A stretch of 64,000 bases of DNA. Origin: Spirochaetota bacterium (lineage in GTDB: Bacteria; Spirochaetota; UBA4802; UBA5368). Under the pieces are notes generated by a model, which saw nothing but the letters and a program-made list of their open reading frames with translations, had not been told where the DNA came from and searched no databases. A program made the translations under genes and the position numbers. Where the stretch lies: positions 86,299-150,298 of the forward strand of contig DATIKU010000030.1 of assembly GCA_035477215.1 (NCBI GenBank), written 5' to 3'. Shown piece after piece: positions 18,572 to 27,426 of the stretch. Position 1 is the first letter of the stretch, and each line of letters starts with the position of its first letter.

Positions 18572-19543
18572 TTATATCCTTCGTTTGATCCTGCGCAGAA
18601 TCGCGCGTTTCATTTTCCATGTTGCGGCATGCCCTTCTGTAAGTGCCCTCGATGCCTGCGAAAAATCCAGCGTTGAAAGATTCACCAGGTCCGGCTCAAT
18701 CAACACTGTAGGACGCGCGTATTTCAACATCATCATCGTATTGACATATCCCATGATATCGATCGACTGCATGATTACCTCAAGTATATTGGGGAGCGCA
18801 TCAAGCTTCTCATTACGACCGCGCCACAGCCACTTTTCCGCCGACTTCAGTAAAGACAACCCTATGTTCTTTTCTTCGTTACCGGGTACGACGGTATCGC
18901 TTAAGCTGTTCGGATCGAGTTCGAATGTGCTTCCCTTTTTAATTATCTTTTTCAATCTTTCGCTGTGGATCTTTGGATGAAGATTTACCGCGATTGACAG
19001 ATCCGCACCCATCGCCTGTACTATGTTGATCGGCAATGGATTGGCGACACCTCCGTCAACAAGAATCGAATCACCGTATTTTACCGGAACAAAAACACCG
19101 GGGATCGACACGCTCGCCCGCACAGCATCGATCACGCTGCCGCTTCGCAAAACGACCGCCTCACCGCTGAAGAGATCGGTGGCCACAACTGCGATGGGGA
19201 TCGGAAGGTCCTCAATTTTAGCTTCTGGCGAAATATATTTCGCCAGAAACGCCTTCAGCTTTTTACCCTCAATCAGGCCCGCTGATGGAAACACGGGATC
19301 AAAGTATGATCGAACCTGTTTCCTGTCCATTTTCAAAATGTCGTTTTTCAGTGATTTGAGCGAACCCGAAGCGTAAACGGCGGCTACCAGGGCCCCGATG
19401 CTCGATCCTGATATCATGGAAATCGGTATCTCAAGCGCCTCAAGGTATTCGATTACCGCAATATGCGCAATGCCTTTCGAGCCACCGCTTCCAAGGACCA
19501 GGCCGACTTTTTTCTTACGGAAAATATTTAAAAAACTGATCAT
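18572..19543 (-). CDS. Patatin-like phospholipase (RssA/NTE type)
   Basis: This protein has 323 aa from the ATG at 19543. GLVLGSGGSKGIAHI is the oxyanion glycine-rich loop, GSSIGALVA holds the nucleophile Ser (GxSxG), and VDGGVANPLP gives the catalytic Asp of the Ser-Asp dyad. This lipid acyl hydrolase is probably cytoplasmic or membrane-peripheral. An upstream TTG at 19618 would add 25 residues but is unlikely. The uracil-DNA glycosylase follows in the same operon. Confidence 0.88.
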   Translation of the reverse strand: MISFLNIFRKKKVGLVLGSGGSKGIAHIAVIEYLEALEIPISMISGSSIGALVAAVYASGSLKSLKNDILKMDRKQVRSYFDPVFPSAGLIEGKKLKAFLAKYISPEAKIEDLPIPIAVVATDLFSGEAVVLRSGSVIDAVRASVSIPGVFVPVKYGDSILVDGGVANPLPINIVQAMGADLSIAVNLHPKIHSERLKKIIKKGSTFELDPNSLSDTVVPGNEEKNIGLSLLKSAEKWLWRGRNEKLDALPNILEVIMQSIDIMGYVNTMMMLKYARPTVLIEPDLVNLSTLDFSQASRALTEGHAATWKMKRAILRRIKRRI

Positions 19544-19672
19544 GATATTTTCGGTCTTTCTTTTCCGCGGGCATATACCGGGCGCGGTGTGTTTCGAACC
19601 GTAATGTATCTTAGTCAATAATTTTATTTCGTCAACCTCATTTTATCAGATATCGTTTAAATTAAAATATTG

Positions 19673-19701
19673 TTGACAGTATATGAGTACTTCACTACCG
19701 T
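19673..19701 (+). promoter_or_regulatory. Promoter of the tRNA pair
   Basis: A perfect TTGACA (19673-19678), 17-bp spacer and TACCGT (19696-19701) end 12 nt before the mature 5' end of the first tRNA. Confidence 0.5.
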
Positions 19702-19713
19702 GTGTTTCATGAT

Positions 19714-19786
<73 letters not shown>

Positions 19787-19791
19787 AGAAT

Positions 19792-19865
19792 GGCGGAGTA
19801 GCCCAGCTGGTTAGAGCAGCGGAATCATAATCCGCGTGTCGGGGGTTCGAGTCCCTCCTCCGCTA
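19792..19865 (+). tRNA. tRNA with CAU anticodon (elongator Met or Ile2)
   Basis: The 74-nt cloverleaf has acceptor GGCGGAG/CTCCGCT with a G1-T72 wobble, anticodon stem GCGGA/TCCGC with loop ATCATAA, and T loop TTCGAGT. It is not an initiator because G1 pairs and the anticodon stem lacks the GGG/CCC run. Elongator Met and lysidine-modified Ile cannot be separated with confidence by eye. The D stem has one C-A mismatch. CCA is not encoded. Confidence 0.88.
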
Positions 19866-19883
19866 CGGGAAGCACTCAATTGG

Positions 19884-19910
19884 AACTCCGGAGAAACCCT
19901 CCGGAGTTCG
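19884..19910 (+). terminator. Terminator after the tRNA pair
   Basis: AACTCCGGAG and CTCCGGAGTT form a perfect 10-bp stem with a 5-nt loop, starting 18 nt after the second tRNA. The T-tract after it is weak. Confidence 0.6.
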
Positions 19911-20074
19911 TCGTTTAGGAGCAGAGCCAACAGGTCTAAAATAAACAGTTACAATTTATAATGCGGGATTTTAAAGTTCTGTCATTGATGAACCAGGGAT
20001 AGAGGATGTGATTTGTTATGGTTGAATCAGGAACCGTTTTATTAATTGTACGTAACAATGGTTGAACAAAATCC

Positions 20075-20102
20075 CCGCCGGGGAATGGTAACTCTCCGGC
20101 GG
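20075..20102 (-). terminator. Terminator of the receiver gene
   Basis: On the minus strand CCGCCGG and CCGGCGG pair around a 14-nt loop and are followed by GGATTTTG, 10 bp after the stop of the 20113 gene. Confidence 0.6.
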
Positions 20103-20112
20103 AAGATGGTAG

Positions 20113-20487
20113 TCAGATTTTCAAAGCTTTCTTGATGGTTGAGATGAGATAAGCGGGGGCTACCGGTTTTTGAAAAACGCCGTCGAAGCCGAGTTTGCCG
20201 ATTTCGATATTTGTGGCGGTTGCGGAACCGATACTGCTGATAAGGTATATGGGGGCGCCTTTATCCCGACGTTTGATCTCCTCGGCCACTTTGGTGCCGG
20301 CATCGATACGTTCCATCATCATGTCGCATAAAATCAGTGCGGGATTGATCCTCGATAGTTTCTCAATGCCTTCCTCACCACTCATTGCCGTTTCGACCGC
20401 GAAACCCTCGGCTGAAAGGATGGCGGAAATGGAATCGAGGATATCGGGATCGTCATCGATTATGAAAATGAGTTTTTTGTCGGCCAT
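20113..20487 (-). CDS. Stand-alone CheY-like response regulator receiver
   Basis: This 124-aa single REC domain has an acidic pocket DDDPD (11-15 region), a phospho-acceptor Asp in LILCDMMM near 55, a Ser/Thr switch in YLISSIGS and Lys in VFQKPV near 104. There is no output domain. It has its own CAGGAGACAC ribosome site and terminator. No partner kinase is adjacent, so it is an orphan that may act by protein contact or in a phosphorelay. Confidence 0.9.
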   Translation of the reverse strand: MADKKLIFIIDDDPDILDSISAILSAEGFAVETAMSGEEGIEKLSRINPALILCDMMMERIDAGTKVAEEIKRRDKGAPIYLISSIGSATATNIEIGKLGFDGVFQKPVAPAYLISTIKKALKI

Positions 20488-20899
20488 AGTGTGTCTCCTG
20501 GATTGTGTAAAATATCACGTTGTGCGGTCTGCCGGAGCTGCTTGAGCGCCTTTCATAACCGCCAAGCAAGATTGTCTTATAAAGCACGGCTGAAAGTCAA
20601 ACGCTTTTCAATAATATAAACGCATATCGACGTTTGGACTTTCTTGGAGTATGAATAAATACGCCTTGTTCCGTATTTCGCTCATTTAATCGGAGGATGG
20701 GATATTCCGTTTTCCGAAAAAAAAAGAACCGAGGCGGTGTGAAATTTTATAAACTATTCCGGTACGATGGGATAAACGCCCCGGTCGATAACAACCGGCA
20801 AAACCCGAAATTTTACAACATCGCTTCAGGAAAAGCATCATCCGCAGCATCCACCACTGAGGCGTCTTAACGGCCTGCTGAAATGTCAGCGAGACCACT
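20488..20899. other. Intergenic region without recognisable gene
   Basis: About 410 bp separate the receiver gene from the terminator of the transporter gene. No ORF with a credible start, RNA fold or repeat was identified. The first 100 bp should hold the receiver promoter (minus strand), but no consensus stands out. Confidence 0.4.
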
Positions 20900-20928
20900 A
20901 AAAGCGGTCCGTTGACCGGACCGCTTTT
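20900..20928. terminator. Terminator of the OFA transporter gene
   Basis: AAAAGCGGTCC-GTTGACC-GGACCGCTTTT is a strong stem with flanking A and T tracts, 35 bp beyond the stop at 20963. Confidence 0.85.
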
Positions 20929-20962
20929 CTCTGAAACACCGTCTGTTCAAAAGACGGGGAAA

Positions 20963-22198
20963 TTACTTCTTCACGGGCTTGATGAACAGGAGGGCGATTG
21001 CCAGTCCGACTATGGCCAGTCCGGCCGTCGGATAGAAGGCGTACTGGTAAGAGCCTAACACGTCTTTCGCCTGTCCGGAGATGATGCCGCCAAGGATGGC
21101 GCCGAGACCATAAGCGAGGAAAACCACTCCGTAATTCTGAGCGTAGTGTTTGATGCCAAAGAACGTCGCGGTCGCCGTCGGGGCGATGGCGAGCCATCCG
21201 CCGAGAGTGAGCCAGAATCCGCAGAAAGCCACGACGTAGATAATCACTGATCCTTCACCCGCCGCCAGCATCATAAGCGATACGACCAGCATCATCGAGA
21301 GGTTCAGTATCGCGGCCCATCTGGGCGTTATCTTGTCTGTCAGTGCGCCGAAAAGTGGACGGCCAAGCGCATTGAATATCGCGAATATCCCGACGAGTGT
21401 TGTCGCCACTTCGCCGGCGATCTTGATTACCTCATTGCCTACCGGCTTGGATATGCCGATCGCCATGAGGCCGGATAGACACCCAATGACATAGCAGAGG
21501 AAGAGGCCCCAGAAGGTGGAAGACTTTATCATCTGGCCTGTTTCGAGTTCGACGGCCGCGGCGGATCCCGCGGGAGGATTCCAGCCCGCCGGTTTCCAGT
21601 TGTTTTCGGGAAGGCGCAGCGGTAAGGCCAGCAGAAAAAGAATGATCGCGAAGGCGATTCCAAAATAGAGGAAAGCCATGGAGAGTCCGGCGGATGGAAT
21701 GAGAATGCCCGCGAGTTTTCCGGTAATCAGCGCCGAGCCGCCGAATCCTGCGAGCATGAGGCCGACCGCGAGCCCCTTCCTGTCGGGGAACCAGCGACCG
21801 GCGATTGCGATGGGAGCACCATACGCGAGACCGACGCCGCCGCCGGCGACAACACCGTAGGTCAGGCACAGCAGTGTGATACTTTTCGACTCGGTAGCCG
21901 CGTACGAAAGGGCCCATCCGAGACCGACGATGAGGCCACCGATGAGGGCGAGCTTTCGGGGGCCGAATTTTCCCATCATCTTTCCGCCAAAAAACATGAG
22001 GATGGAAAAGAAGAAAAGAAAAAGCATGAACGGAAGATTGCCCATGGAGGCCGAAATTCCGAACTGGCTTTTTATTTCCGGCAAAAAGATACTGTATGAG
22101 TAGACGCTTCCCAGACAGAGGTACATAATTAAACATAGGATAATATAGATCCACCGGCCTTTTTCGGCGGACATTCCAAATAGCTTTTGATCAGACAT
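20963..22198 (-). CDS. OFA-type major facilitator (oxalate/formate-antiporter-like)
   Basis: This 411-aa protein has 12 membrane segments. The N-terminus WIYIILCLIMYLCLGSVYSYSIF and the following SQFGIS are typical of the OFA subfamily. GGKMMGKFGPRKLALIGG is the MFS loop 2-3 motif, and FGALTDKITPRWAAI the equivalent in the second half. These proteins move monocarboxylates such as formate, oxalate or lactate, usually by exchange or symport. The substrate cannot be read here. Confidence 0.88.
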   Translation of the reverse strand: MSDQKLFGMSAEKGRWIYIILCLIMYLCLGSVYSYSIFLPEIKSQFGISASMGNLPFMLFLFFFSILMFFGGKMMGKFGPRKLALIGGLIVGLGWALSYAATESKSITLLCLTYGVVAGGGVGLAYGAPIAIAGRWFPDRKGLAVGLMLAGFGGSALITGKLAGILIPSAGLSMAFLYFGIAFAIILFLLALPLRLPENNWKPAGWNPPAGSAAAVELETGQMIKSSTFWGLFLCYVIGCLSGLMAIGISKPVGNEVIKIAGEVATTLVGIFAIFNALGRPLFGALTDKITPRWAAILNLSMMLVVSLMMLAAGEGSVIIYVVAFCGFWLTLGGWLAIAPTATATFFGIKHYAQNYGVVFLAYGLGAILGGIISGQAKDVLGSYQYAFYPTAGLAIVGLAIALLFIKPVKK

Positions 22199-22261
22199 GA
22201 TGTGTCACGTCCTCCTTCTTTAATCAGTACATTCCCCTTGCGAGATTCCACGAGAAGTGTA

Positions 22262-22290
22262 ATCGTACAAGTATTCATTTCATTTGTCAA
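22262..22290 (-). promoter_or_regulatory. Promoter of the OFA transporter
   Basis: On the minus strand there is TTGACA (22285-22290), a 17-bp spacer and TACGAT (22262-22267), 64 bp upstream of the ATG at 22198. Confidence 0.5.
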
Positions 22291-22457
22291 TTTTTTCACG
22301 GTTTCATCGGCAACATTTTATAATTCATCATGGTTAATACTCATTACGACAGATTTTATTGATTTTACGCCGCCTCGAAAAATCAGGACATCCATTATTC
22401 AAATAATCGTAATTCCTTATATCACCAGCAGTTGTACCCGCAGGTGAACTTTAAAAA

Positions 22458-23786
22458 CTAATTTATGGAGGTTCCCTTTATCAAATTACTCTCCCGAGCG
22501 CGGATAAATAGATGAATCAACTCATCGGTTGAACACATGTTCCATGGATAGAACGATGTTCCCTTGCATAGGTTCGGTGAAATTTTATCGAAGCGATTTT
22601 TTTCCTCGAAGCCGGAAATTCCGGGAACGGGATAAAACGGCGAAATCCCGATCAGTACAGGAAGACCGGCGAGGAAATCAATTCCTTCGTTAATGGACCG
22701 ATAATCCTCTCCGGGCAGTCCGGCGATAAGATAGGCGGTTACCGGTATGGAACAGGACAAAGCCGATCGGACAAACCCGGTAAAATCACGCGGGGAATAC
22801 CGTCGGCCGTTTTCGGCCAGTACCCTTTCGTTTGAAGAAACGAATGAGACATTGAGCCGCCTTATATTTCGCCGCTTCAGAAAAGCCAGCTTGCGCTCGT
22901 CCAGCGCATGGAAGTCAGTGCCGTTTTCCATTGAAAAACTGAAGTTTCCGCCCGTCCGGGACCCGAGGCGGTCGAGGATGCGCGAAAGATAGTCGAAATC
23001 CATGCCAAGGTTGTCATCCTCGAAATTGACGTGCGCCGTCTTATTAGAACAGGCTACCGTCGTGAAGAGATCGTCGACATCGTCCAGCGACGCCCTTTGG
23101 TACGAGGGGAACGTCAGTTTCACCGAGCAGAATGAGCAGTTGTTCGGACATCCCCTCGAGAGCATCGTCGAGTAATAGATCGTGTCACGGCTTTCGCGTA
23201 TCGGCACAATCACCGGAATCACCGGTTCGAACGATCTGCCTGAAACTTTCATTCCGGGGGCGTCCACAAGGCCTTCATCGACGGTGAAAGCGCCCGGATC
23301 GCGCACGATGGCGACAAGCGAATCACCGACCTCTCCCCGCACGGCGTAATCTACGGGCGCATTCCGCAAAAAATAATCGGGGTATGCGCTGACTCCGGCC
23401 CCTCCAACGATCAGCGTAGCGTGTGGCAGCGCCTTCTTTAATGCTCGTGAAAGCGATAACGCGTCGGTGGCATAGGCGAAGGCGAAGCACGATAGAAGGA
23501 TTATATCGGGACGATAGTCCGCCACGATACGTGCCATGCGATCGTCTTCTATTCCGTAGCGCCTGTACTCCGTGAAGAAATAACGCCTGCAGAGATACGG
23601 CGCGAGATAGCCAAGTTCGTCCGGAAGCGGAACGGGGCGCCCCCTTCCGCGTACGGCGTTAAAGATTGCATGCTCAACGCCGTGTTTCCCAAGAATGGAC
23701 GATAGCGTATGCGGGCCGAGAAAGGACGCTCGCTGCGGCGTGAAATACAGATCCCTTACCGGCGGTATAACGATCGCGACGCGCAT
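22458..23786 (-). CDS. Cobalamin-binding radical SAM protein
   Basis: This protein has 442 aa from ATG 23786. It begins MRVAIVIPPVRDLYFTP with a B12-binding-type Rossmann domain (about 1-165, IILLSCFAFAYATDALSL then LIVGGAGVSAYP). The radical SAM core has the cluster motif RGCPNNCSFC near 205 (CxxxCxxC), NFEDDNLGMD and YLIAGLPGED. DxHxxG is not obvious in the N-domain, so cobalamin binding is uncertain. The reaction is unknown; such enzymes methylate or otherwise modify inert carbons. It starts 7 bp after the DUF2889-like gene, so the two are one operon. Confidence 0.85.
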   Translation of the reverse strand: MRVAIVIPPVRDLYFTPQRASFLGPHTLSSILGKHGVEHAIFNAVRGRGRPVPLPDELGYLAPYLCRRYFFTEYRRYGIEDDRMARIVADYRPDIILLSCFAFAYATDALSLSRALKKALPHATLIVGGAGVSAYPDYFLRNAPVDYAVRGEVGDSLVAIVRDPGAFTVDEGLVDAPGMKVSGRSFEPVIPVIVPIRESRDTIYYSTMLSRGCPNNCSFCSVKLTFPSYQRASLDDVDDLFTTVACSNKTAHVNFEDDNLGMDFDYLSRILDRLGSRTGGNFSFSMENGTDFHALDERKLAFLKRRNIRRLNVSFVSSNERVLAENGRRYSPRDFTGFVRSALSCSIPVTAYLIAGLPGEDYRSINEGIDFLAGLPVLIGISPFYPVPGISGFEEKNRFDKISPNLCKGTSFYPWNMCSTDELIHLFIRARESNLIKGTSIN

Positions 23787-23793
23787 GGTATGC

Positions 23794-24354
23794 TCAGCGC
23801 GTGTGGAGCTCCTCGCGTATTTTCCGGACGAGGGGCCCGTCTTCGCGCCAGACACGGCAGCTGTTGATTGGCAGATACTTCGCGTGTTTCGCCCTGGCTT
23901 CCCTGTCGGTGGGAATGGGTCTGGAGGCCCGATGGGTCCAGTAGCCCTGCACCGCCGCCGGGGCCATCGCGAGAAGCAGGGTGAGGAGATGATGGCAGCC
24001 ATTTACGCCGCCGACAAGCGACTTGACCCTCTGGGTGAATCCGGAGCTTATGGAGAGCCCTATTACCGGATCGAGACTTCTGAGGAGTTCGCCGCATTCC
24101 TCGCGGGGGATGCCGGGCATTTCCACCTCCAATTCCCTGATGACAAGTTCGGGCCCCTCGAGCAGGAGACGGAGGATCATGTTGTGAAGCACACCGGCGG
24201 GTCTTTTCTCTCCCGAGAGCAGGTAGTAGTCGTTCAGGCGCTTTTCCATCAGCTCCCCTTCGATAATAATTTGATTGTCACCGGCAGCCCAGGTCGACAT
24301 GATGATGTCGCGTGAGTGAATTCGGTTTCCGGCTTTTTGCATTAAAGCGCTCAT
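23794..24354 (-). CDS. DUF2889-like protein
   Basis: This 186-aa protein has an N-terminal half (RIHSRDIIMSTWAAGDNQIIIEGELMEKRLNDY) matching the start of DUF2889 proteins. The segment GFTQRVKSLVGGVNGCHHLLTLLLAMAPAAVQGYW is the characteristic C-terminal helix with GCxH. Its function is unknown. Starting at TTG or ATG 24354, it lies immediately upstream of the radical SAM gene, and the spacing suggests a functional link. Confidence 0.75.
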   Translation of the reverse strand: MSALMQKAGNRIHSRDIIMSTWAAGDNQIIIEGELMEKRLNDYYLLSGEKRPAGVLHNMILRLLLEGPELVIRELEVEMPGIPREECGELLRSLDPVIGLSISSGFTQRVKSLVGGVNGCHHLLTLLLAMAPAAVQGYWTHRASRPIPTDREARAKHAKYLPINSCRVWREDGPLVRKIREELHTR

Positions 24355-24631
24355 TTGCGGTTCTCCGTCAGGGGCATACGGCGGACGATGGATCCCGCCG
24401 CCCGGCTCATCATCAAAAGCGCCGATATCCTCGCTGTCAAGAAGATAAGGTATGACATTGACTCAATAATTTTTATAATGATATTTAACTATACCAAACT
24501 AATATCCTAATAATGTTGTGATACTATATATTCTTGACTTTATGCATTTGATGATGCAGGATATCCCCGGTTCGCGAGTACGTGCGGATCAATGGAAAAG
24601 AAATACACCAATATTTCAGGAGGCCGGCATA

Positions 24632-26305
24632 ATGGAAAAGACCTGGTTCAAATCGTACGCAGGGGGCATACCAAAAAACCTCGACTACGAAAAGATTACC
24701 GTTTCAGACGTGCTCAGAAAAACGGCGGCGGAATTTCCGGATAGAACGGCGCTTGTTTTTCTCGATGCCAAAATCTCATACAAAAAGCTGAACGACATGG
24801 TGAACAGTTTCGCGACCGCCCTGATTGCCATGGGCGTAAAGCCGGGAGACAAGGTAGCGATGCTTTTACCGAACATGCCGCAGATCGTCGCCGCGTCGTA
24901 CGGCGCGTGGCGTGCAGGAGCGGTCGTGGTTATGAACAATCCGCTGTACACCGACCACGAACTGGAATATCAACTCAATAATTCGGAATCCACCGTGCTG
25001 GTCACCCTCGACCTTCTCGCCCCGCGGATGATAGCGCTTCGCCCAAAAACGAAAGTGAAAAAAATCATCGTAGCGCATATCCGCGACCATCTGGGATTCC
25101 CCAAAAAACAACTGCTTCCCATCGTGGCGAAAGACAAGCACAGGGACATCCCTGCGACTGCCGACGTCTACGAGTGGCTCGATGTTTTAAAAAAATATCC
25201 CGCCAACGATCCGAAAATCAGCGTAGATTTCAACAGTCTCGCCAATCTGCAGTATACCGGCGGCACCACGGGTGTGAGCAAGGGCGTTATGCTTACGCAC
25301 AGCAACCTCTCGTGCAACGTGCAGCAGATTCGCGCATGGTTCCCCGATTTCGGCAAGGGCGAACTCGTTATGGCCGGAATACTTCCTTTCTTTCATTCGT
25401 TCGGCCTGACGACCGTGATGAACTTTACCATCTGGATGGCCGGCACCGATATTCTCATTCCGCGTCCGGAGCCGCTCGCCATTCTGCAGGCGATCCAGAA
25501 ATACAAGATCAACTTCTACCCTGCGGTACCGACGATCTACGTTGGATTACTCAACCATCCAGATATCGCAAAATACGATATCTCTTCAATACAGGGCTGT
25601 TTTTCCGGGGCGGCCCCACTTCCCGTCGAAGTGATAAAGGAGTTCGAGGCCAAGACCGGCGCGCAGATCTGCGAAGGATACGGCCTGAGTGAAACGAGCC
25701 CGGTCGCGACGATCAATCCCTGGGGCGGGAAAACAAAGGCCGGATCGATCGGACTGCCCGTTTCGGACACCGAGCTCAAGATCGTCGATCTCGACGAGGG
25801 CACGAAAGAGATGCCCGCCGGCGAACCCGGGGAGATCCTCATTCGTGGTCCACAGGTAACCAGCGGCTATTACAATATGCCCGAAGAGAGCGCCAAAACC
25901 ATTCGCGACGGCTGGCTTTTCACCGGCGATATCGGCCAGATGGACGAGGACGGCTATTTCTACATAGTGGACAGGAAGAAGGATATGATCATCGCCGGTG
26001 GCTACAACATCTATCCGCGCGATATCGACGAGGTCCTCTTCGAGCACCCGAAAATCATGGAAGCATGCGCAATAGGCATTCCGGATACGTATCGGGGCGA
26101 GACTGTAAAGGCATTCGTCGTGCTGAAACCCGGCGAATCACTGACGGCCGAGGAAGTTATGGAATACTGCAAGCAGAAGCTCGCCAAGTACAAGGTGCCG
26201 ACCAAGGTGGAGTTCATCGAGAACCTTCCGAAGAGCGGTGTAGGCAAAATCCTCCGTAAAGAGCTTCGAGCGCTGGAACTTAAGAAAATGGACAAGACCG
26301 GCTGA
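24632..26305 (+). CDS. Long-chain acyl-CoA ligase (AMP-forming)
   Basis: This protein has 557 aa from ATG 24632, with AGGAGG 9 nt upstream; the longer frame starting at 24518 is not supported. ANL-superfamily motifs appear in order: YTGGTTGVSKGVMLTH near 210 (phosphate loop), EGYGLSETSPV near 350, TGDIGQMDEDGYFYIVDRKKDMIIAGGYNIYP near 430-460, and PKSGVGKILRKELR at the end with the catalytic Lys. It activates a fatty acid to acyl-AMP then acyl-CoA in the cytoplasm. It is monocistronic with its own terminator. Confidence 0.93.
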   Translation: MEKTWFKSYAGGIPKNLDYEKITVSDVLRKTAAEFPDRTALVFLDAKISYKKLNDMVNSFATALIAMGVKPGDKVAMLLPNMPQIVAASYGAWRAGAVVVMNNPLYTDHELEYQLNNSESTVLVTLDLLAPRMIALRPKTKVKKIIVAHIRDHLGFPKKQLLPIVAKDKHRDIPATADVYEWLDVLKKYPANDPKISVDFNSLANLQYTGGTTGVSKGVMLTHSNLSCNVQQIRAWFPDFGKGELVMAGILPFFHSFGLTTVMNFTIWMAGTDILIPRPEPLAILQAIQKYKINFYPAVPTIYVGLLNHPDIAKYDISSIQGCFSGAAPLPVEVIKEFEAKTGAQICEGYGLSETSPVATINPWGGKTKAGSIGLPVSDTELKIVDLDEGTKEMPAGEPGEILIRGPQVTSGYYNMPEESAKTIRDGWLFTGDIGQMDEDGYFYIVDRKKDMIIAGGYNIYPRDIDEVLFEHPKIMEACAIGIPDTYRGETVKAFVVLKPGESLTAEEVMEYCKQKLAKYKVPTKVEFIENLPKSGVGKILRKELRALELKKMDKTG

Positions 26306-26333
26306 GCCCGCCGACGTAGCGACAGTCACATAT

Positions 26334-26366
26334 CGGGGATGCGCGTTGAGTGCATCCCCGTTTTTA
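26334..26366 (+). terminator. Terminator of the acyl-CoA ligase
   Basis: CGGGGATGC and GCATCCCCG pair around a 9-nt loop and are followed by TTTTTATT. Confidence 0.85.
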
Positions 26367-26376
26367 TTGATGCCTG

Positions 26377-27333
26377 TTAATCAGGCAAAATTTCCCTGAG
26401 CGGCCTGTATTTTATCTCTCTTAGGTCATGATCGATGACTTTTCTGCCGCCCCGTTCGTCGATGTATGATGCCTCCAGGCGATCGTTAATCTCCGCACCG
26501 TCCTTAAGCTCGATTATGCCGTAATCGATGAGCTGTAATAGATAGGTGCGTATAATTCCAAAGGCCATTTTCTGGATAATTTCATCCCCGTGATGATCGT
26601 GATCGTAGAGTCCCAGGTTGACGTCGGCGACACGGTAGTCCCCGAAACATGCGTCGATATTGATGCCGGTCTCCACGCCATACATCTGCCAGAATGAAAC
26701 GGAACGGAAAAAATCGAAGGTACCGGCCACTTCACCGGACAGCGGATACGCCAGGGAACGCAGATCGCGCAAGGCCGGATGGTCTATCGAAGAAAAAAGC
26801 GGCTGGGCGACGAATTTCTTCACACGCCCCTGGCCCCGCCAGAAGCTCGCCTTCGCGAAATCACATCCTTCAAGAACCGCGCCTGCAAGCCCGTATACGA
26901 AATGGGCGTTGAAATTCCGGGTGAGCACATCGGCATCGAGAAATACAATGACGGTGTCCCGGGGATTTGTTATTCGATCCGGACCGGTACCGATGGCGTA
27001 AAGCGTGCGCCGCATGTCCGCCCCTTTCCCGCGCTCAAGACCCATATCCGGCACCGACAGTGAATTGCATGGTACGATTTCCACTCCCGACCAGGCCTCC
27101 TTTGCACGGCGTTCGGTTTTATCATCAGCGTCATTCTTTCTGCGATGCGACAGTATGATCCTGTCGATCAGGTCACCTGCCTCTTTTCGGAGAAGTGTGA
27201 TCTTGTGGTGGATTAGCTCGGCTTCGCGTTCGCCAAACGTTGAAAATACAACGCAGATTTCACTGCTTTTTTTCAAAGATGCGATTTTTTCCGGAGAATA
27301 ATCTGTGGATTCGAGTTTTATAATGTTTTTCAT
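26377..27333 (-). CDS. Glucosyl-3-phosphoglycerate synthase-like glycosyltransferase (GT81)
   Basis: The protein is 318 aa. GERGKGADMRR-like GLERGKGADMRRTLYAIGTG near 110, the metal-binding FLDADV near 135 (DxD) and YPLSGEVAGTFDFFRSVSFWQMYGVETGINID near 200-230 match the GpgS pattern, including the PLAGEYAG and YGVExGLLID segments. HDHHGDEIIQKMAFGIIRT near 255 fits the C-terminal His loop. GpgS transfers glucose from a nucleotide sugar to 3-phosphoglycerate, the first step toward glucosylglycerate, a compatible solute or glycolipid/polysaccharide precursor. No gpgP phosphatase is next to it. Confidence 0.75.
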   Translation of the reverse strand: MKNIIKLESTDYSPEKIASLKKSSEICVVFSTFGEREAELIHHKITLLRKEAGDLIDRIILSHRRKNDADDKTERRAKEAWSGVEIVPCNSLSVPDMGLERGKGADMRRTLYAIGTGPDRITNPRDTVIVFLDADVLTRNFNAHFVYGLAGAVLEGCDFAKASFWRGQGRVKKFVAQPLFSSIDHPALRDLRSLAYPLSGEVAGTFDFFRSVSFWQMYGVETGINIDACFGDYRVADVNLGLYDHDHHGDEIIQKMAFGIIRTYLLQLIDYGIIELKDGAEINDRLEASYIDERGGRKVIDHDLREIKYRPLREILPD

Positions 27334-27426
27334 CGATCCCCGCCCATGCGTGTCCTCAATACTATTTTGCTTGCCTTTTTCAGCAAGGACTTTTACAAAT
27401 TACCATCCAATCCGGGAGGCACATTG

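Noticed and set aside
19866-20060. Integrase attachment or integrated element next to the tRNA genes
   Set aside because: No integrase, direct repeat of the tRNA 3' end or foreign gene content was seen beside the tRNA pair.
24518-24631. Upstream extension of the acyl-CoA ligase
   Set aside because: The extra 38 residues lack family similarity, and the AGGAGG site points to ATG 24632.
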